Below are positions 45,002 through 53,325 of a DNA stretch of 64,000 bases, one piece after another. The notes beneath the pieces were generated by a model. That model made no database searches. It saw nothing but the letters and a program-made list of their open reading frames with translations, and had not been told where the DNA came from. Source of the stretch: Aliiroseovarius sp. F47248L (GTDB lineage: Bacteria; Pseudomonadota; Alphaproteobacteria; Rhodobacterales; Rhodobacteraceae); assembly GCF_023016085.1 (NCBI RefSeq), contig NZ_JALKBF010000001.1, positions 2,999,194-3,063,193 on the forward strand. The letters are read 5' to 3'. A program made the translations under genes and the position numbers. Numbering within the stretch: position 1 is the stretch's first letter; each line of letters begins with the position of its first letter.

Positions 45002-45327
45002 GCGTTGATCACACCACGATCTGGATTGTCATTTTTGCGCTGGCAATCGGCAGTTTTCTGATCCGGTTCAGCTTTCTGGGAATTGTCGGTGATCGTCCGA
45101 TGCCAGAATGGTTGCTGCGCCACCTGCGCTATACACCTGTTGCGGTGCTGCCAGGACTGGTCGCCCCGCTGGTTCTGTGGCCTGCCGCGACAGACGGGAT
45201 ACCTGACCCGGCGCGCCTGTCGGCGGCGCTGGTCACATTGTCCGTTGGGTATTTCAGCCGCAATGTTCTGGCGGCGATCTTGTCCGGCGCGGCCACGCTT
45301 TATGCTCTTCTCTACGTGCTGGGATAG
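44998..45327 (+). CDS. AzlD domain-containing protein
   Basis: A 109-residue four-helix membrane partner of AzlC: TIWIVIFALAIGSFLIRFSF, then LRYTPVAVLPGLVAPLV and a final LAAILSGAATLYALLYVL. The ATG at 44998 overlaps the azlC stop, and AGAGGTGG precedes it. Function is shared with AzlC. Confidence 0.9.
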   Translation: MSVDHTTIWIVIFALAIGSFLIRFSFLGIVGDRPMPEWLLRHLRYTPVAVLPGLVAPLVLWPAATDGIPDPARLSAALVTLSVGYFSRNVLAAILSGAATLYALLYVLG

Positions 45328-45336
45328 GCGTGCGGA

Positions 45337-45933
45337 TCAAATGCCGCGCGTCAGAATCTCGCCGTTTTCTTCCGGATCGTCGTCATAGAACTTTCGTTCG
45401 GTCACACCGGGCAGAGCGCCAAACTGTTTCATGATTTTCTTTGGAAACATCGAGGGCGAGATGGATTGGAACCCCGGCAAACTGCGCAGGATAGCTCCAA
45501 CCGACGTGGCGCATTGCGCCTTGGGAACCGCGCCATAGCGTTCTACGGCACGGATTGCCATTTCTGCAACTTGCGGACTGACCACGATGTCCTGTTGCAC
45601 GACGTGATAGGTGATGCGGGCGTGGTAATCGATATAGAAATCGACAGCCTTGTCCGTCATCCCATAATGGACATCGTACCTTTCGGGCAAGTTGGGATGG
45701 TGCCACGTGCCAGCTGGATCAAAGATCAGGCGCTCGGAACCGTTGATCAAAAGTGATGAATGCGCACCTGCTCCGGATTTGTTTGAAACCACGGTAAACA
45801 GAGTGATCTTGGTCGGCCCACCATGACGATACTTTGCACGCGCCACAGCTTCGTCGCTTGCCCAGACGTTATCTGCGCCACCGCAGGCCGCAAGTGTCAG
45901 CAAAAGCGACACAGCCATGATCAATCGCAACAT
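45337..45933 (-). CDS. Hypothetical lipoprotein with His/Cys catalytic-looking residues
   Basis: A 198-residue lipoprotein: MLRLIMAVSLLLTLAACGG (lipobox Cys17). The mature part has GAGAHSSLLINGSERLIFDPAGTW, RITYHVVQQDIVV and KAQCATSVGAIL. A His in AHSSL and a Cys in QCATSV are arranged as in permuted papain-like (NlpC/P60-related) folds, so a peptidase or amidase role is possible, but this is inference. It is probably on the outer membrane. It ends 9 bp past azlD convergently. Confidence 0.6.
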   Translation of the reverse strand: MLRLIMAVSLLLTLAACGGADNVWASDEAVARAKYRHGGPTKITLFTVVSNKSGAGAHSSLLINGSERLIFDPAGTWHHPNLPERYDVHYGMTDKAVDFYIDYHARITYHVVQQDIVVSPQVAEMAIRAVERYGAVPKAQCATSVGAILRSLPGFQSISPSMFPKKIMKQFGALPGVTERKFYDDDPEENGEILTRGI

Positions 45934-45967
45934 TGGGAAATCCTTACTACACCGACAGGTCGTGATT

Positions 45968-46102
45968 TCAGGCGTTGAACATCGCCAGCAGGATCAGAAC
46001 CACCAAAAAGGCGATGACTGCACGGGCCGAGATTTTTACGAACCCTTCAAAGGTTTTCTCGTGTGTGCCGGTGTCCATCGTGCCGTGTACGTGATCTTCC
46101 AT
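45968..46102 (-). CDS. aa3-type cytochrome c oxidase subunit IV
   Basis: A 44-residue single-helix protein below most ORF cut-offs: MEDHVHGTMDTGTHEKTFEG, then FVKISARAVIAFLVVLILLAM-type helix and NA. The H-x-K-T-F-x-G-F pattern followed by one transmembrane helix is the bacterial aa3 subunit IV (CoxIV) signature. AGGAAAAC precedes the ATG at 46102. It is far from any cox structural genes here, so it is an orphan locus. Confidence 0.9.
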   Translation of the reverse strand: MEDHVHGTMDTGTHEKTFEGFVKISARAVIAFLVVLILLAMFNA

Positions 46103-46181
46103 GGTTTGTTTTCCTGTTCAAAACTGTGTTGGTGTTCCGAATAACCGATTTGAAACCGCCTGTCACGAGCCGGATTGCACG

Positions 46182-46643
46182 TTACGCTTCTGCGTCGTTA
46201 CCCTCTTCTAGCTCGGCAGCCAGCTGAAACCCGATGCGATTGGGGGCTTCGCTTTCCACCAGTTTGGGTAAGGCGCGCAGCATTACCGAAAGTTGACTGA
46301 CATGCTGGATAAGCTGTGTTTTCATGCCTTCTCCGTCCGACCCATAGAAGGTCAACACATCAGGATCGAAATAGCCGATCCCCTCAATCCGAAGCACACC
46401 GGCGTCGCCACCGGTAAAGCCCATCGCGATTTCATGTTCGTTGTCCAACTGCTCTTCGAAATTCTTGATATAGAGGATCAGCCGCTCATAAGCCCATTCC
46501 GCTGGGCTTTTCTGTTCCAGCGGCGTTTCGGCAACTTTCTTGGGCAAGGGTTTGTCATCAACGACAACCGGACCATCCTCACTGCATTTTGCGGTGCGCG
46601 CGCGGGGCGGGTTGGAACGGGTTGTCTGCTTTTTCTTCGCCAT
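46182..46643 (-). CDS. DUF6173 family protein
   Basis: A 153-residue soluble protein. Residues 1-45 are basic and low-complexity. The core from ~46 reads SPAEWAYERLILYIKNFEEQLD, then EHEIAMGFTGGDAGVLRIEGIGYFDPDVLTFYG and TQLIQHVSQLSVMLRALPK, matching DUF6173 in Rhodobacterales. Function unknown. A 12-bp palindrome at 46701-46712 lies 58 bp upstream, between it and the divergent dehydrogenase. Confidence 0.85.
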   Translation of the reverse strand: MAKKKQTTRSNPPRARTAKCSEDGPVVVDDKPLPKKVAETPLEQKSPAEWAYERLILYIKNFEEQLDNEHEIAMGFTGGDAGVLRIEGIGYFDPDVLTFYGSDGEGMKTQLIQHVSQLSVMLRALPKLVESEAPNRIGFQLAAELEEGNDAEA

Positions 46644-46700
46644 CTGGCCTCACAACGATCTACAGTTCTCTGAGTCCTTTGTGGCACAAGCAAACAATGG

Positions 46701-46712
46701 CGTCACGTGACG
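46701..46712. promoter_or_regulatory. Perfect 12-bp palindrome in a divergent intergenic region
   Basis: CGTCACGTGACG is a perfect palindrome centred between the DUF6173 gene (start 46643) and the dehydrogenase (start 46793). Position and symmetry suit a dimeric regulator site, but no regulator is identified. Confidence 0.4.
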
Positions 46713-46792
46713 ATCACGAGAGCAGGTGCATCTTGCTTTCGGGGGAGAATGCTGGGCTTGATCGGGGGCTCAGGGATAGTGGAGGGACTACT

Positions 46793-47743
46793 ATGAAAAT
46801 CGGTTTCGTCGGTTTGGGGAATGTTGGTGGGAAACTGGCAGGCAGCTTGCTGCGCAACGGCAAAGATATAACGGTGCTTGATCTAAACCCAGAGCTTGTC
46901 GCGAATTTTGTCTCACGCGGGGCAAGGTCGGCGGACGATCCTGCCGGCTTGATGCAAAACTGCGATATCGTCATCACTTGCCTGCCGTCGCCTGCTGCTT
47001 CGGATGCTGTGGTTAGCCAAATGCTGGATCACGTGCGACCCGGCAAAATCTGGCTGGAAATGTCCACCACTGACGAGGCTGAAGTCAAACGCTTGGGCGC
47101 CGAGGTGATCGCGCGCGGCGGTGATGCGGTCGATTGCCCGGTGTCGGGCGGATGCCACCGGGCAGACACCGGCAATATCTCGATCTTTGCAGGCTGTGAC
47201 CGGGCGACGTTTGAACGGGTGCTGCCCCTTCTAACCACGATGGGGCGGCGCATTTTGCACACTGGCCCGCTTGGCTCGGCCTCGGTTCTGAAGGTTATGA
47301 CAAATTACTTGGCAACTGCCAATTTGCTGACGTGCTGCGAAGCGATGGTGACGATGAAAGCCGCCGGCCTTGATCTTGCGACAACCTATGAGGCGATCAA
47401 AATCTCGTCTGGCACCTCGTTCGTGCATGAAACAGAAAGTCAGGTGATCCTGAACGGATCACGCGACATTTCCTTCACCATGGATCTTGTGAAAAAGGAC
47501 ATCGGCTTGTTTCAGGCCATCGCTGATCGGGCAGGCGTGCCGCTCGAAATATCACCTTTGATGGTTAAGATTTTCAACGACGGCATCGCGCGCTACGGCG
47601 ATCGTGCGCAATCAGACGACATCATTCGCAGACTGGAAGAGGCGACAGGGCTGGACATCACCGCCCCCGGTTTCCCCGCCGAGATGGTCGATGATGAGCC
47701 AGAGGAACCGGGACACGAAGTGGTGCCGCGTGGGCGCAGCTAG
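46793..47743 (+). CDS. NAD(P)-dependent oxidoreductase, 3-hydroxyisobutyrate dehydrogenase family
   Basis: A 316-residue beta-hydroxyacid dehydrogenase. The Rossmann motif is MKIGFVGLGNVGGKLAGSLL. The substrate motif DCPVSGGCHRADTGNISIFAGC and the catalytic Lys region GSASVLKVMTNYLATANLL both fit the family. The cofactor loop continues VLDLNPELV. The exact substrate (3-hydroxyisobutyrate, tartronate semialdehyde, sulfolactaldehyde and others) cannot be fixed. The ATG at 46793 has GGAGGGAC upstream, which is decisive over 46589. The stop shares CTAG with the convergent MBL gene. Confidence 0.9.
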   Translation: MKIGFVGLGNVGGKLAGSLLRNGKDITVLDLNPELVANFVSRGARSADDPAGLMQNCDIVITCLPSPAASDAVVSQMLDHVRPGKIWLEMSTTDEAEVKRLGAEVIARGGDAVDCPVSGGCHRADTGNISIFAGCDRATFERVLPLLTTMGRRILHTGPLGSASVLKVMTNYLATANLLTCCEAMVTMKAAGLDLATTYEAIKISSGTSFVHETESQVILNGSRDISFTMDLVKKDIGLFQAIADRAGVPLEISPLMVKIFNDGIARYGDRAQSDDIIRRLEEATGLDITAPGFPAEMVDDEPEEPGHEVVPRGRS

Positions 47744-48783
47744 GCATTTTGCCACAGCCACGCGCCATCTTCGCGACGCGTGCGGGTGACGCGGCCTTCG
47801 TGCAGCAGATGGTTTAGATGGCCCACAGCCTCGACGAGGGCCAGCCCATATTCACCGCCTGAAATTTCACGCTTGAACAGGGGCGGGAAACAGTCGCCAG
47901 CCACATGGGGTTCGGTCAGAAACTCCTCCAGCCGGTCCAATGCGTGGTGATGGTTGCCAATCAATTGGCGCATCCGGGTGGGCAGACCGGTGAAGGGCAG
48001 CTTGTGCCCGGGCAGAACCAGTTGATCAGGCGTCGCATAGTGCGACAGGCGTTCGCAGGCTTCCAGCCAATCACCAACCGGGTCAGCCGCGGGTTCGGTG
48101 GCATAGACTCCAAGATTCGGGCTGATCGTGGCTAGTAGCTGATCACCGCCAATGACAAGCGCGCCATCAGTGGACCACAGCGTCGCGTGTTCTGGCGCGT
48201 GCCCATTGCCAATGCGCACATCCCAATCGCGCCCGCCAAAGTGAATGCGGTTGCCTTCTTTGATTCGCTTAAAGCCCAGCGGCATGTCGGCGACGATGTC
48301 GGCATAGTTGAAGGGCCGTTCGGTCAGCCGTTTCTCGTAAACGTCCCGCGCCATGCCCGCCGCGCGCCAGTAAGCCAGCGTTTCATCCACTGGCACCATC
48401 TGTTCATCCAGCAACAACATACGCGCAAAGAGCCACGCGGTACGCGTTGTGATCAATTCCGCGCCGTGGTCACGCTGGAACCAACCTGCCAGCCCGACGT
48501 GATCAGGGTGGTGGTGGGTCACGATCACCCGCACAATGCGTTTCCCGCCCAACGGGCCTGCAAGCAATTTTCCCCAGATTTGGCGGGTTCGTCTGCTGTC
48601 AAAGCCGGTATCAACAATTGTCCAGCCTTCGGGGTCTTCGAAAGCAAAGACATTCACGTGATCCAACGCCATCGGCAGGGGCAGGCGCATCCACAGAGCG
48701 CCCGTTGCCACTTCTACGACTTCGCCTTCGCCCGGAGCATCCGGGAAGGGGAAGCGCAGGGTGCTTGGCGTCGGTTCGTTCAC
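47740..48783 (-). CDS. MBL fold metallo-hydrolase
   Basis: A 347-residue metallo-beta-lactamase-fold hydrolase with the zinc motif VTHHHPDHVGLAGW (H-x-H-x-D-H). Later ligands are in GNGHAPEHATLW and VIGGDQLLATISPN, and it has an extended C-terminal domain (~230-347) with a PGHKLPF His. The start overlaps the acyl-CoA dehydrogenase stop by 4 nt (ATGA-type), so it is the second gene of a coupled pair and probably acts on a thioester or related metabolite. The exact reaction is unknown. Confidence 0.88.
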   Translation of the reverse strand: MNEPTPSTLRFPFPDAPGEGEVVEVATGALWMRLPLPMALDHVNVFAFEDPEGWTIVDTGFDSRRTRQIWGKLLAGPLGGKRIVRVIVTHHHPDHVGLAGWFQRDHGAELITTRTAWLFARMLLLDEQMVPVDETLAYWRAAGMARDVYEKRLTERPFNYADIVADMPLGFKRIKEGNRIHFGGRDWDVRIGNGHAPEHATLWSTDGALVIGGDQLLATISPNLGVYATEPAADPVGDWLEACERLSHYATPDQLVLPGHKLPFTGLPTRMRQLIGNHHHALDRLEEFLTEPHVAGDCFPPLFKREISGGEYGLALVEAVGHLNHLLHEGRVTRTRREDGAWLWQNA

Positions 48784-50501
48784 GACGCCAGGTCTTCCGG
48801 GCTAAGCGTGTAAAGCCCTGCCGCCCCTGTGCGGGCTTGCACAAGATGCGCTGTATGTTCCGGCAGCAAGCGATTGATGTAGAAGCGTGCAAGTTCCGAC
48901 CGTGGCCCCATGCCACCTTCGGCAATCGCTGCGCGGAGGTGGAAATGTGCCCCCACAACTCGGGCGAACCCCATCAGGAAAGGAACCGCTCCGGCAAAAC
49001 GGTCCTGCATATCGGTTTGTTCAACCATCCATTCGATTGTTTCGCGCAGATCTTCAGCGGCAGACCAGACAGCTTCGGTCATTTTGGGAAACTCGGCGCG
49101 GGCGGCTTCGGCCTGCGCTTCGATCTCGTCCAGCAGGCGGAAGGCGGCCTCGCCCCCGTCCATCATCTTGCGGCCGACAAGGTCCATCGCCTGAATGCCG
49201 TTCGTGCCCTCATAAATCGCGGTCACGCGCACGTCGCGGGAATGCTGAGCAGCACCGGTTTCTTCGATGAACCCCATGCCGCCATGCACCTGAACGCCAA
49301 GATGGCTGACCAGCATCCCGACCTCGGTGCCATACGCTTTGACGATGGGGGTCAGAAGGGCGGCGCGCGCCTTCCATTCCTCGTCGCCTGTCGCGCGGGC
49401 CATATCAATTGCAAGCGCAAGCGACATCGCCATTGATCGTGCGGCAAACAGCTCGGTCCGCATCTGGGTCAGCATGCGGCGCACATCGGCAAAGTCGATG
49501 ATCGCACCGGTTCCTTCGTCCCCCAAGGGGGTGCGGCCCTGTTTGCGTTCCATCGCATAGGCCAGTGCTTCCTGATAGGCACGTTCGCCCACGCCGTAAC
49601 CTTGCACGCCCACACCCATGCGGGCGTTGTTCATCATGGTGAACATCGCGGCCATGCCCTTGTGCGGCTCGCCGACCATCCAGCCTTTGGCCCCTTCGAA
49701 GGACATCACGGCGGTGGGGCTGCCATGCAGGCCCATCTTGTGTTCAAGGCTGACGACGCGCAGGCTGTTTGGCTCGCCCGGGTTGCCGTCAGCATCGGGG
49801 ATCAGTTTGGGGACCATAAACAGGCTGATGCCCTTTGTGCCCGGCGCACCGTCGGGCAGACGGGCCAACACCAAGTGGCAGACATTCCCGGTGATGTCGT
49901 TGTCGCCCCACGAGATAAAGATCTTCTGCCCGGTGATCGCATAGGTGCCATCGCCGTTATCTTCGGCCTTGGTGGACAGCGCGCCCACATCTGACCCAGC
50001 CTGCGGTTCGGTCAGGTTCATCGTGCCCGCCCATTCACCACTGATCAACTTGGGCAGATACAGGTCTTTCAACGCGTCCGACGCGTGATGCTCCAATGCC
50101 TCGATCTGGCCTTGCGTCATCAAGGGGCAGAGTTGCAGCGACAGGCAACTGGCCGACATCATGTCATTCACGGCGGTTTGCAGGGTCAAGGGCAAGCCCA
50201 TGCCGCCAAATTCGGGGTCAGCCGCCATGCCGATCCAGCCGCCATCCGCGATTGCCTTGTAGCCATCGGCAAACCCCGGTGACGTCCGCACCACGCCGTT
50301 TTCCAGCACAGCCGGGGTCAGATCGCCATTGCGGTTCAGAGGGGCAAGAATGTCCTCGCACATCTTACCGGCTTCGGTCAAAACGGCCATCGCCACATCG
50401 GGTGTGGCATCTGCAAACAGCTCGGTTTCGGGAAGCTGGTCATAGCCGATGACATGATCAAACAGGAACTGAAAATCGTCGGTTGTCGCGCGGTAGGTCA
50501 T
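48780..50501 (-). CDS. Acyl-CoA dehydrogenase, DmdC/AidB-like long form
   Basis: A 573-residue flavoprotein, longer than the ~380-residue classic enzymes and similar in length and layout to 3-(methylthio)propionyl-CoA dehydrogenase (DmdC) relatives. It has MNLTEPQAGSDVGAL and KIFISWGDND (flavin/substrate loop), RVVSLEHKMGLHGSPT, VQVHGGMGFIEETGAAQHSRDVRV (C-terminal signature), then a ~120-residue extra C-terminal helical domain. The ATG at 50501 is used. It is divergent from the Sua5 gene and coupled to the MBL hydrolase. The substrate is likely a short thioester, not determined. Confidence 0.87.
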   Translation of the reverse strand: MTYRATTDDFQFLFDHVIGYDQLPETELFADATPDVAMAVLTEAGKMCEDILAPLNRNGDLTPAVLENGVVRTSPGFADGYKAIADGGWIGMAADPEFGGMGLPLTLQTAVNDMMSASCLSLQLCPLMTQGQIEALEHHASDALKDLYLPKLISGEWAGTMNLTEPQAGSDVGALSTKAEDNGDGTYAITGQKIFISWGDNDITGNVCHLVLARLPDGAPGTKGISLFMVPKLIPDADGNPGEPNSLRVVSLEHKMGLHGSPTAVMSFEGAKGWMVGEPHKGMAAMFTMMNNARMGVGVQGYGVGERAYQEALAYAMERKQGRTPLGDEGTGAIIDFADVRRMLTQMRTELFAARSMAMSLALAIDMARATGDEEWKARAALLTPIVKAYGTEVGMLVSHLGVQVHGGMGFIEETGAAQHSRDVRVTAIYEGTNGIQAMDLVGRKMMDGGEAAFRLLDEIEAQAEAARAEFPKMTEAVWSAAEDLRETIEWMVEQTDMQDRFAGAVPFLMGFARVVGAHFHLRAAIAEGGMGPRSELARFYINRLLPEHTAHLVQARTGAAGLYTLSPEDLAS

Positions 50502-50606
50502 GGAAGTCCTCGGCAAATCTCTTGGCATCTGGGCAATAGGCCCTTAACTGGGCCCTTATACTTCCTTACTGAAGGTCAGTGGGGTGGCAAAGGAAAACGC
50601 AGCGTC

Positions 50607-51563
50607 ATGAATGCGGACAGCTTGGAAACGGAAACATTGAAGGCGGACACAGCCGGGATCGCGCAAGCGGCAGAGCTGTTGCGCGCGGGCGCACTTGTGT
50701 CCTTCCCGACCGAGACGGTCTATGGGCTGGGCGCAGACGCCACGAACGACCACGCTGTTGCGCGGATATTCGAAGCCAAGGGCCGCCCTCAATTCAATCC
50801 GCTGATCGTGCATGTGCCGTCGCTTGAGGCGGTGAGAGACATCGCAACGCTAGATGGTGCAGCCCTTGATCTGGCGCAGGCGTTCTGGCCGGGGCCATTA
50901 ACGTTGGTGTTGCCGCTAAAACCTGACGGCCCGTTGTCGGCCTTGGTCTCTGCTGGCCTGCCCACCGTCGCGGTTCGCGTGCCAGCCGATTCGCTGGCGA
51001 CGAAATTGCTCAGGGTTGCGGGCGTCCCTGTCGCCGCTCCGTCTGCCAATCCATCAGGTCGCATCAGCCCTTCGACCGCTCGGCATGTGCTGGACGGCCT
51101 GTCAGGCCGGATCGAGGCGGTGCTGGACGGCGGTCCTTGCGAAGTCGGGCTGGAAAGCACGATCGTCGGGTTCGATCCCGCCCCGGTTTTGTTGCGCCCC
51201 GGCGGCCTGCCTGTCGAGGCGATCGAGGCAGCCCTTGGCGGCGCCATCGCCACCCGTCAGATCAACGCAGGGATCAATGCGCCCGGTCAGCTATCCTCGC
51301 ACTATGCGCCGGACGCGGCGTTGCGCCTGAACGCCGAAACCGCTCGGCCCAACGAACGCCTGCTGGGTTTCGGGCATGTCGAGGCCGACCTGAACCTGTC
51401 CCCATCCGGCGATCTGGTCGAGGCGGCGGCCAACCTGTTTCGGTATTTGCACCAATTGGACGCCGAAGGGGATGCGCCGATTGCAGTGTCACCAATCCCT
51501 GATCACGGGATGGGCCGGGCGATCAACGACCGTTTGCGCCGGGCGGCAGCCCCTCGCGACTAG
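50607..51563 (+). CDS. L-threonylcarbamoyladenylate synthase (Sua5/YwlC type)
   Basis: A 318-residue Sua5-type enzyme making threonylcarbamoyl-AMP for t6A37 of tRNA. The YrdC domain (1-~200) has AALLRAG...FPTETVYGLGADA, KGRPQFNPLIVHV, WPGPLTLVLPL and VPVAAPSANPSGRISP, KR/S-type ligands conserved. The C-terminal Sua5 domain begins after a linker near AINAPGQLSSHYAPDA. The ATG at 50607 is used although the frame opens at 50454, because the upstream part lies opposite the acyl-CoA dehydrogenase start. It is divergent from that gene. Confidence 0.93.
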   Translation: MNADSLETETLKADTAGIAQAAELLRAGALVSFPTETVYGLGADATNDHAVARIFEAKGRPQFNPLIVHVPSLEAVRDIATLDGAALDLAQAFWPGPLTLVLPLKPDGPLSALVSAGLPTVAVRVPADSLATKLLRVAGVPVAAPSANPSGRISPSTARHVLDGLSGRIEAVLDGGPCEVGLESTIVGFDPAPVLLRPGGLPVEAIEAALGGAIATRQINAGINAPGQLSSHYAPDAALRLNAETARPNERLLGFGHVEADLNLSPSGDLVEAAANLFRYLHQLDAEGDAPIAVSPIPDHGMGRAINDRLRRAAAPRD

Positions 51564-51570
51564 GGTGCGA

Positions 51571-52149
51571 TTAGGCGTGCCCGCCTTCTGCCGACAGAAG
51601 CAGCGGGTCGATCCCCAGCTTCGCCAACGCAGCCTTCCATTTTCCTTCGCTGTCATCAGAGAAAACGATCGCCTCTTCCGCGTCGCAGGTTAGCCAGGCG
51701 TTTTGTTGGATTTCGGCTTCCAATTGCCCCGGCGACCAGCCCGCATATCCAAGTGCCGCCAGCGTGTTTTCGGGGCCATTACCATTGGCCATAGCCTCAA
51801 GAATATCGCGTGTTGCAGTCATCGAAAACGCATCATCCACTTTCAAAGTTGAGGCATCGTTGTCGTATTCCCCGGAATGCAAAACAAACCCCCGCCCGCC
51901 CTCGACAGGCCCTCCAAAAAACACATGCGCAGCTTTGGTCACGGCGCTTGCATCAATGTCCAGTTGCGCAAGAATATCGCCAAGCGAAACATCTGGTGCA
52001 GGCTTATTGACGATCAGCCCCATTGCGCCCTCAGGCGAATGGGCACACATGAAGACAACCGAATGTTCAAACCGTGGATCGCCCATGCCTGGCATCGCGA
52101 TCAGGAGTTTGCCACTCAGGTCCATCGTGGTGTTGTCATCTACACTCAT
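51571..52149 (-). CDS. YqgE/AlgH family protein
   Basis: A 192-residue UPF0301 protein: LSGKLLIAMPGMGDPRFEHSVVFMCAHSPEGAMGLIVNKP is the full hallmark in segments, followed by FFGGPVEGGRGFVLH and LAALGYAGWSPGQLEAEI. Members affect alginate or virulence regulation in pseudomonads; the molecular role is unknown. The ATG at 52149 is chosen; an in-frame ATG at 52125 (MDLSGK) is nearly as good and matches shorter relatives. It is convergent with the Sua5 gene. Confidence 0.92.
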   Translation of the reverse strand: MSVDDNTTMDLSGKLLIAMPGMGDPRFEHSVVFMCAHSPEGAMGLIVNKPAPDVSLGDILAQLDIDASAVTKAAHVFFGGPVEGGRGFVLHSGEYDNDASTLKVDDAFSMTATRDILEAMANGNGPENTLAALGYAGWSPGQLEAEIQQNAWLTCDAEEAIVFSDDSEGKWKAALAKLGIDPLLLSAEGGHA

Positions 52150-52270
52150 ACCTTCAGCAAACCGCCGCGGATCGGGAAAGGCAAGACACAATGGCCGGAA
52201 AAGGTAACGATCTCTCCCCGAAAAGTGATTTCACATTACAGGTTCCACACCTATGTATCGGAGCATGAGC

Positions 52271-53092
52271 ATGAAATCCGCCATATCCGCTGCCCTCGTT
52301 GCACTTGCTGCCTTCATCACACCCGCGTTTTCGGGCAGTGGGATGCCTCCTGCCCCTGAAGATGTGGTCAAGATCGATGTCCTGCCCGGTTGGCGGGATG
52401 CACAGGGTCATCACGTGGCGGCGTTGCGGATTCAGTTGGCAGACGGCTGGAAAACCTATTGGCGCGCACCGGGCGAAGCTGGAATCCCTCCCAGTCTGAA
52501 TTGGCAAGGGTCAGGAAATCTGGCTGCTGTGAAATTTCACTGGCCGGTGCCTGAAGTGTTTCAAACCAGCGGTATGCAAACCATCGGCTATGCGCATGAA
52601 TTGGTATTGCCAATGACGCTTGTGCCCAAGACAGAAGGCAAGCCTATTTCGCTTTCAGGTAACGTCAATCTGGGCGTATGTCTGGATGTCTGTATGCCGA
52701 TGGACGCAAAGATTTCAGTCGAACTGCCAGCGCAAGGCGGCGGATCGAAAGCCCCGATCAAACAGGCGCTCCGCGCACGGCCGGATACGGCGCAAGAAGC
52801 TGGGCTGAAACGCGCCGTTTGCGAGGTTGAGCCCACAAAAAAAGGGTTGCGCGTCACCGTGAAGATCGAAATGCCTCAGCTTGGCCCGAACGAAGTGGTG
52901 GTGGTTGAAACGGCTGATCCATCCGTCTGGGTGTCGGAACGCGCAACCAAGCGGCAAGGCCGCGCTTTGACCACGGTGGCCGATCTTGTGTCCAGTTCCG
53001 GCAAACCCTTTCTGCTGAATCGGTCAAATCTGCGTATGACCGTTCTGTCGGCGGGGCGCGGAGTGGATATTCGCGGCTGCACAGGCAGCTGA
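52271..53092 (+). CDS. Stand-alone DsbD alpha-like periplasmic domain protein
   Basis: A 273-residue exported protein: signal peptide residues 1-~22 (ITPAFSGSG). The mature domain matches the N-terminal (alpha) domain of thiol:disulfide reductase DsbD/ScsB: ADGWKTYWRAPGEAGIPPSL, GYAHELVLPMTL, and the thiol site LGVCLDVCMP (Cys137, Cys141). No transmembrane beta domain or thioredoxin gamma domain follows, so it must take electrons from another membrane partner. The ATG at 52271 has GGAG 7 nt upstream; 52253 and 52265 are less good starts. Confidence 0.87.
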   Translation: MKSAISAALVALAAFITPAFSGSGMPPAPEDVVKIDVLPGWRDAQGHHVAALRIQLADGWKTYWRAPGEAGIPPSLNWQGSGNLAAVKFHWPVPEVFQTSGMQTIGYAHELVLPMTLVPKTEGKPISLSGNVNLGVCLDVCMPMDAKISVELPAQGGGSKAPIKQALRARPDTAQEAGLKRAVCEVEPTKKGLRVTVKIEMPQLGPNEVVVVETADPSVWVSERATKRQGRALTTVADLVSSSGKPFLLNRSNLRMTVLSAGRGVDIRGCTGS

Positions 53093-53163
53093 CCCCCGAC
53101 ACACAGAATCGACGAACAAGTGGCCATTGGTCGCCCTTGCACCCCATCGTGCCGCCTTTCCCG

Positions 53164-53192
53164 TTGCGAACCCTCTTTCCTGTGCCTATACG
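53164..53192 (+). promoter_or_regulatory. Putative sigma-70 promoter of the corrin operon
   Basis: TTGCGA (53164-53169) and TATACG (53187-53192) with a 17-bp spacer lie 134 bp before the first gene of the cbiX-cobM operon. The implied leader of about 125 nt has inverted-repeat potential but no cobalamin B12 box. Confidence 0.4.
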
Positions 53193-53325
53193 GATCAGCG
53201 ACGAAGCCCATTGGGCCAGAGAGGTTGGCTGCCGATGATCGACCCGAATCGGGGATCGGATGCAGCGTCGTCGATGACAAGGGACAGCCTCTTTGCGCCC
53301 AGATTATGCGTGAAAGGATGTCTGT

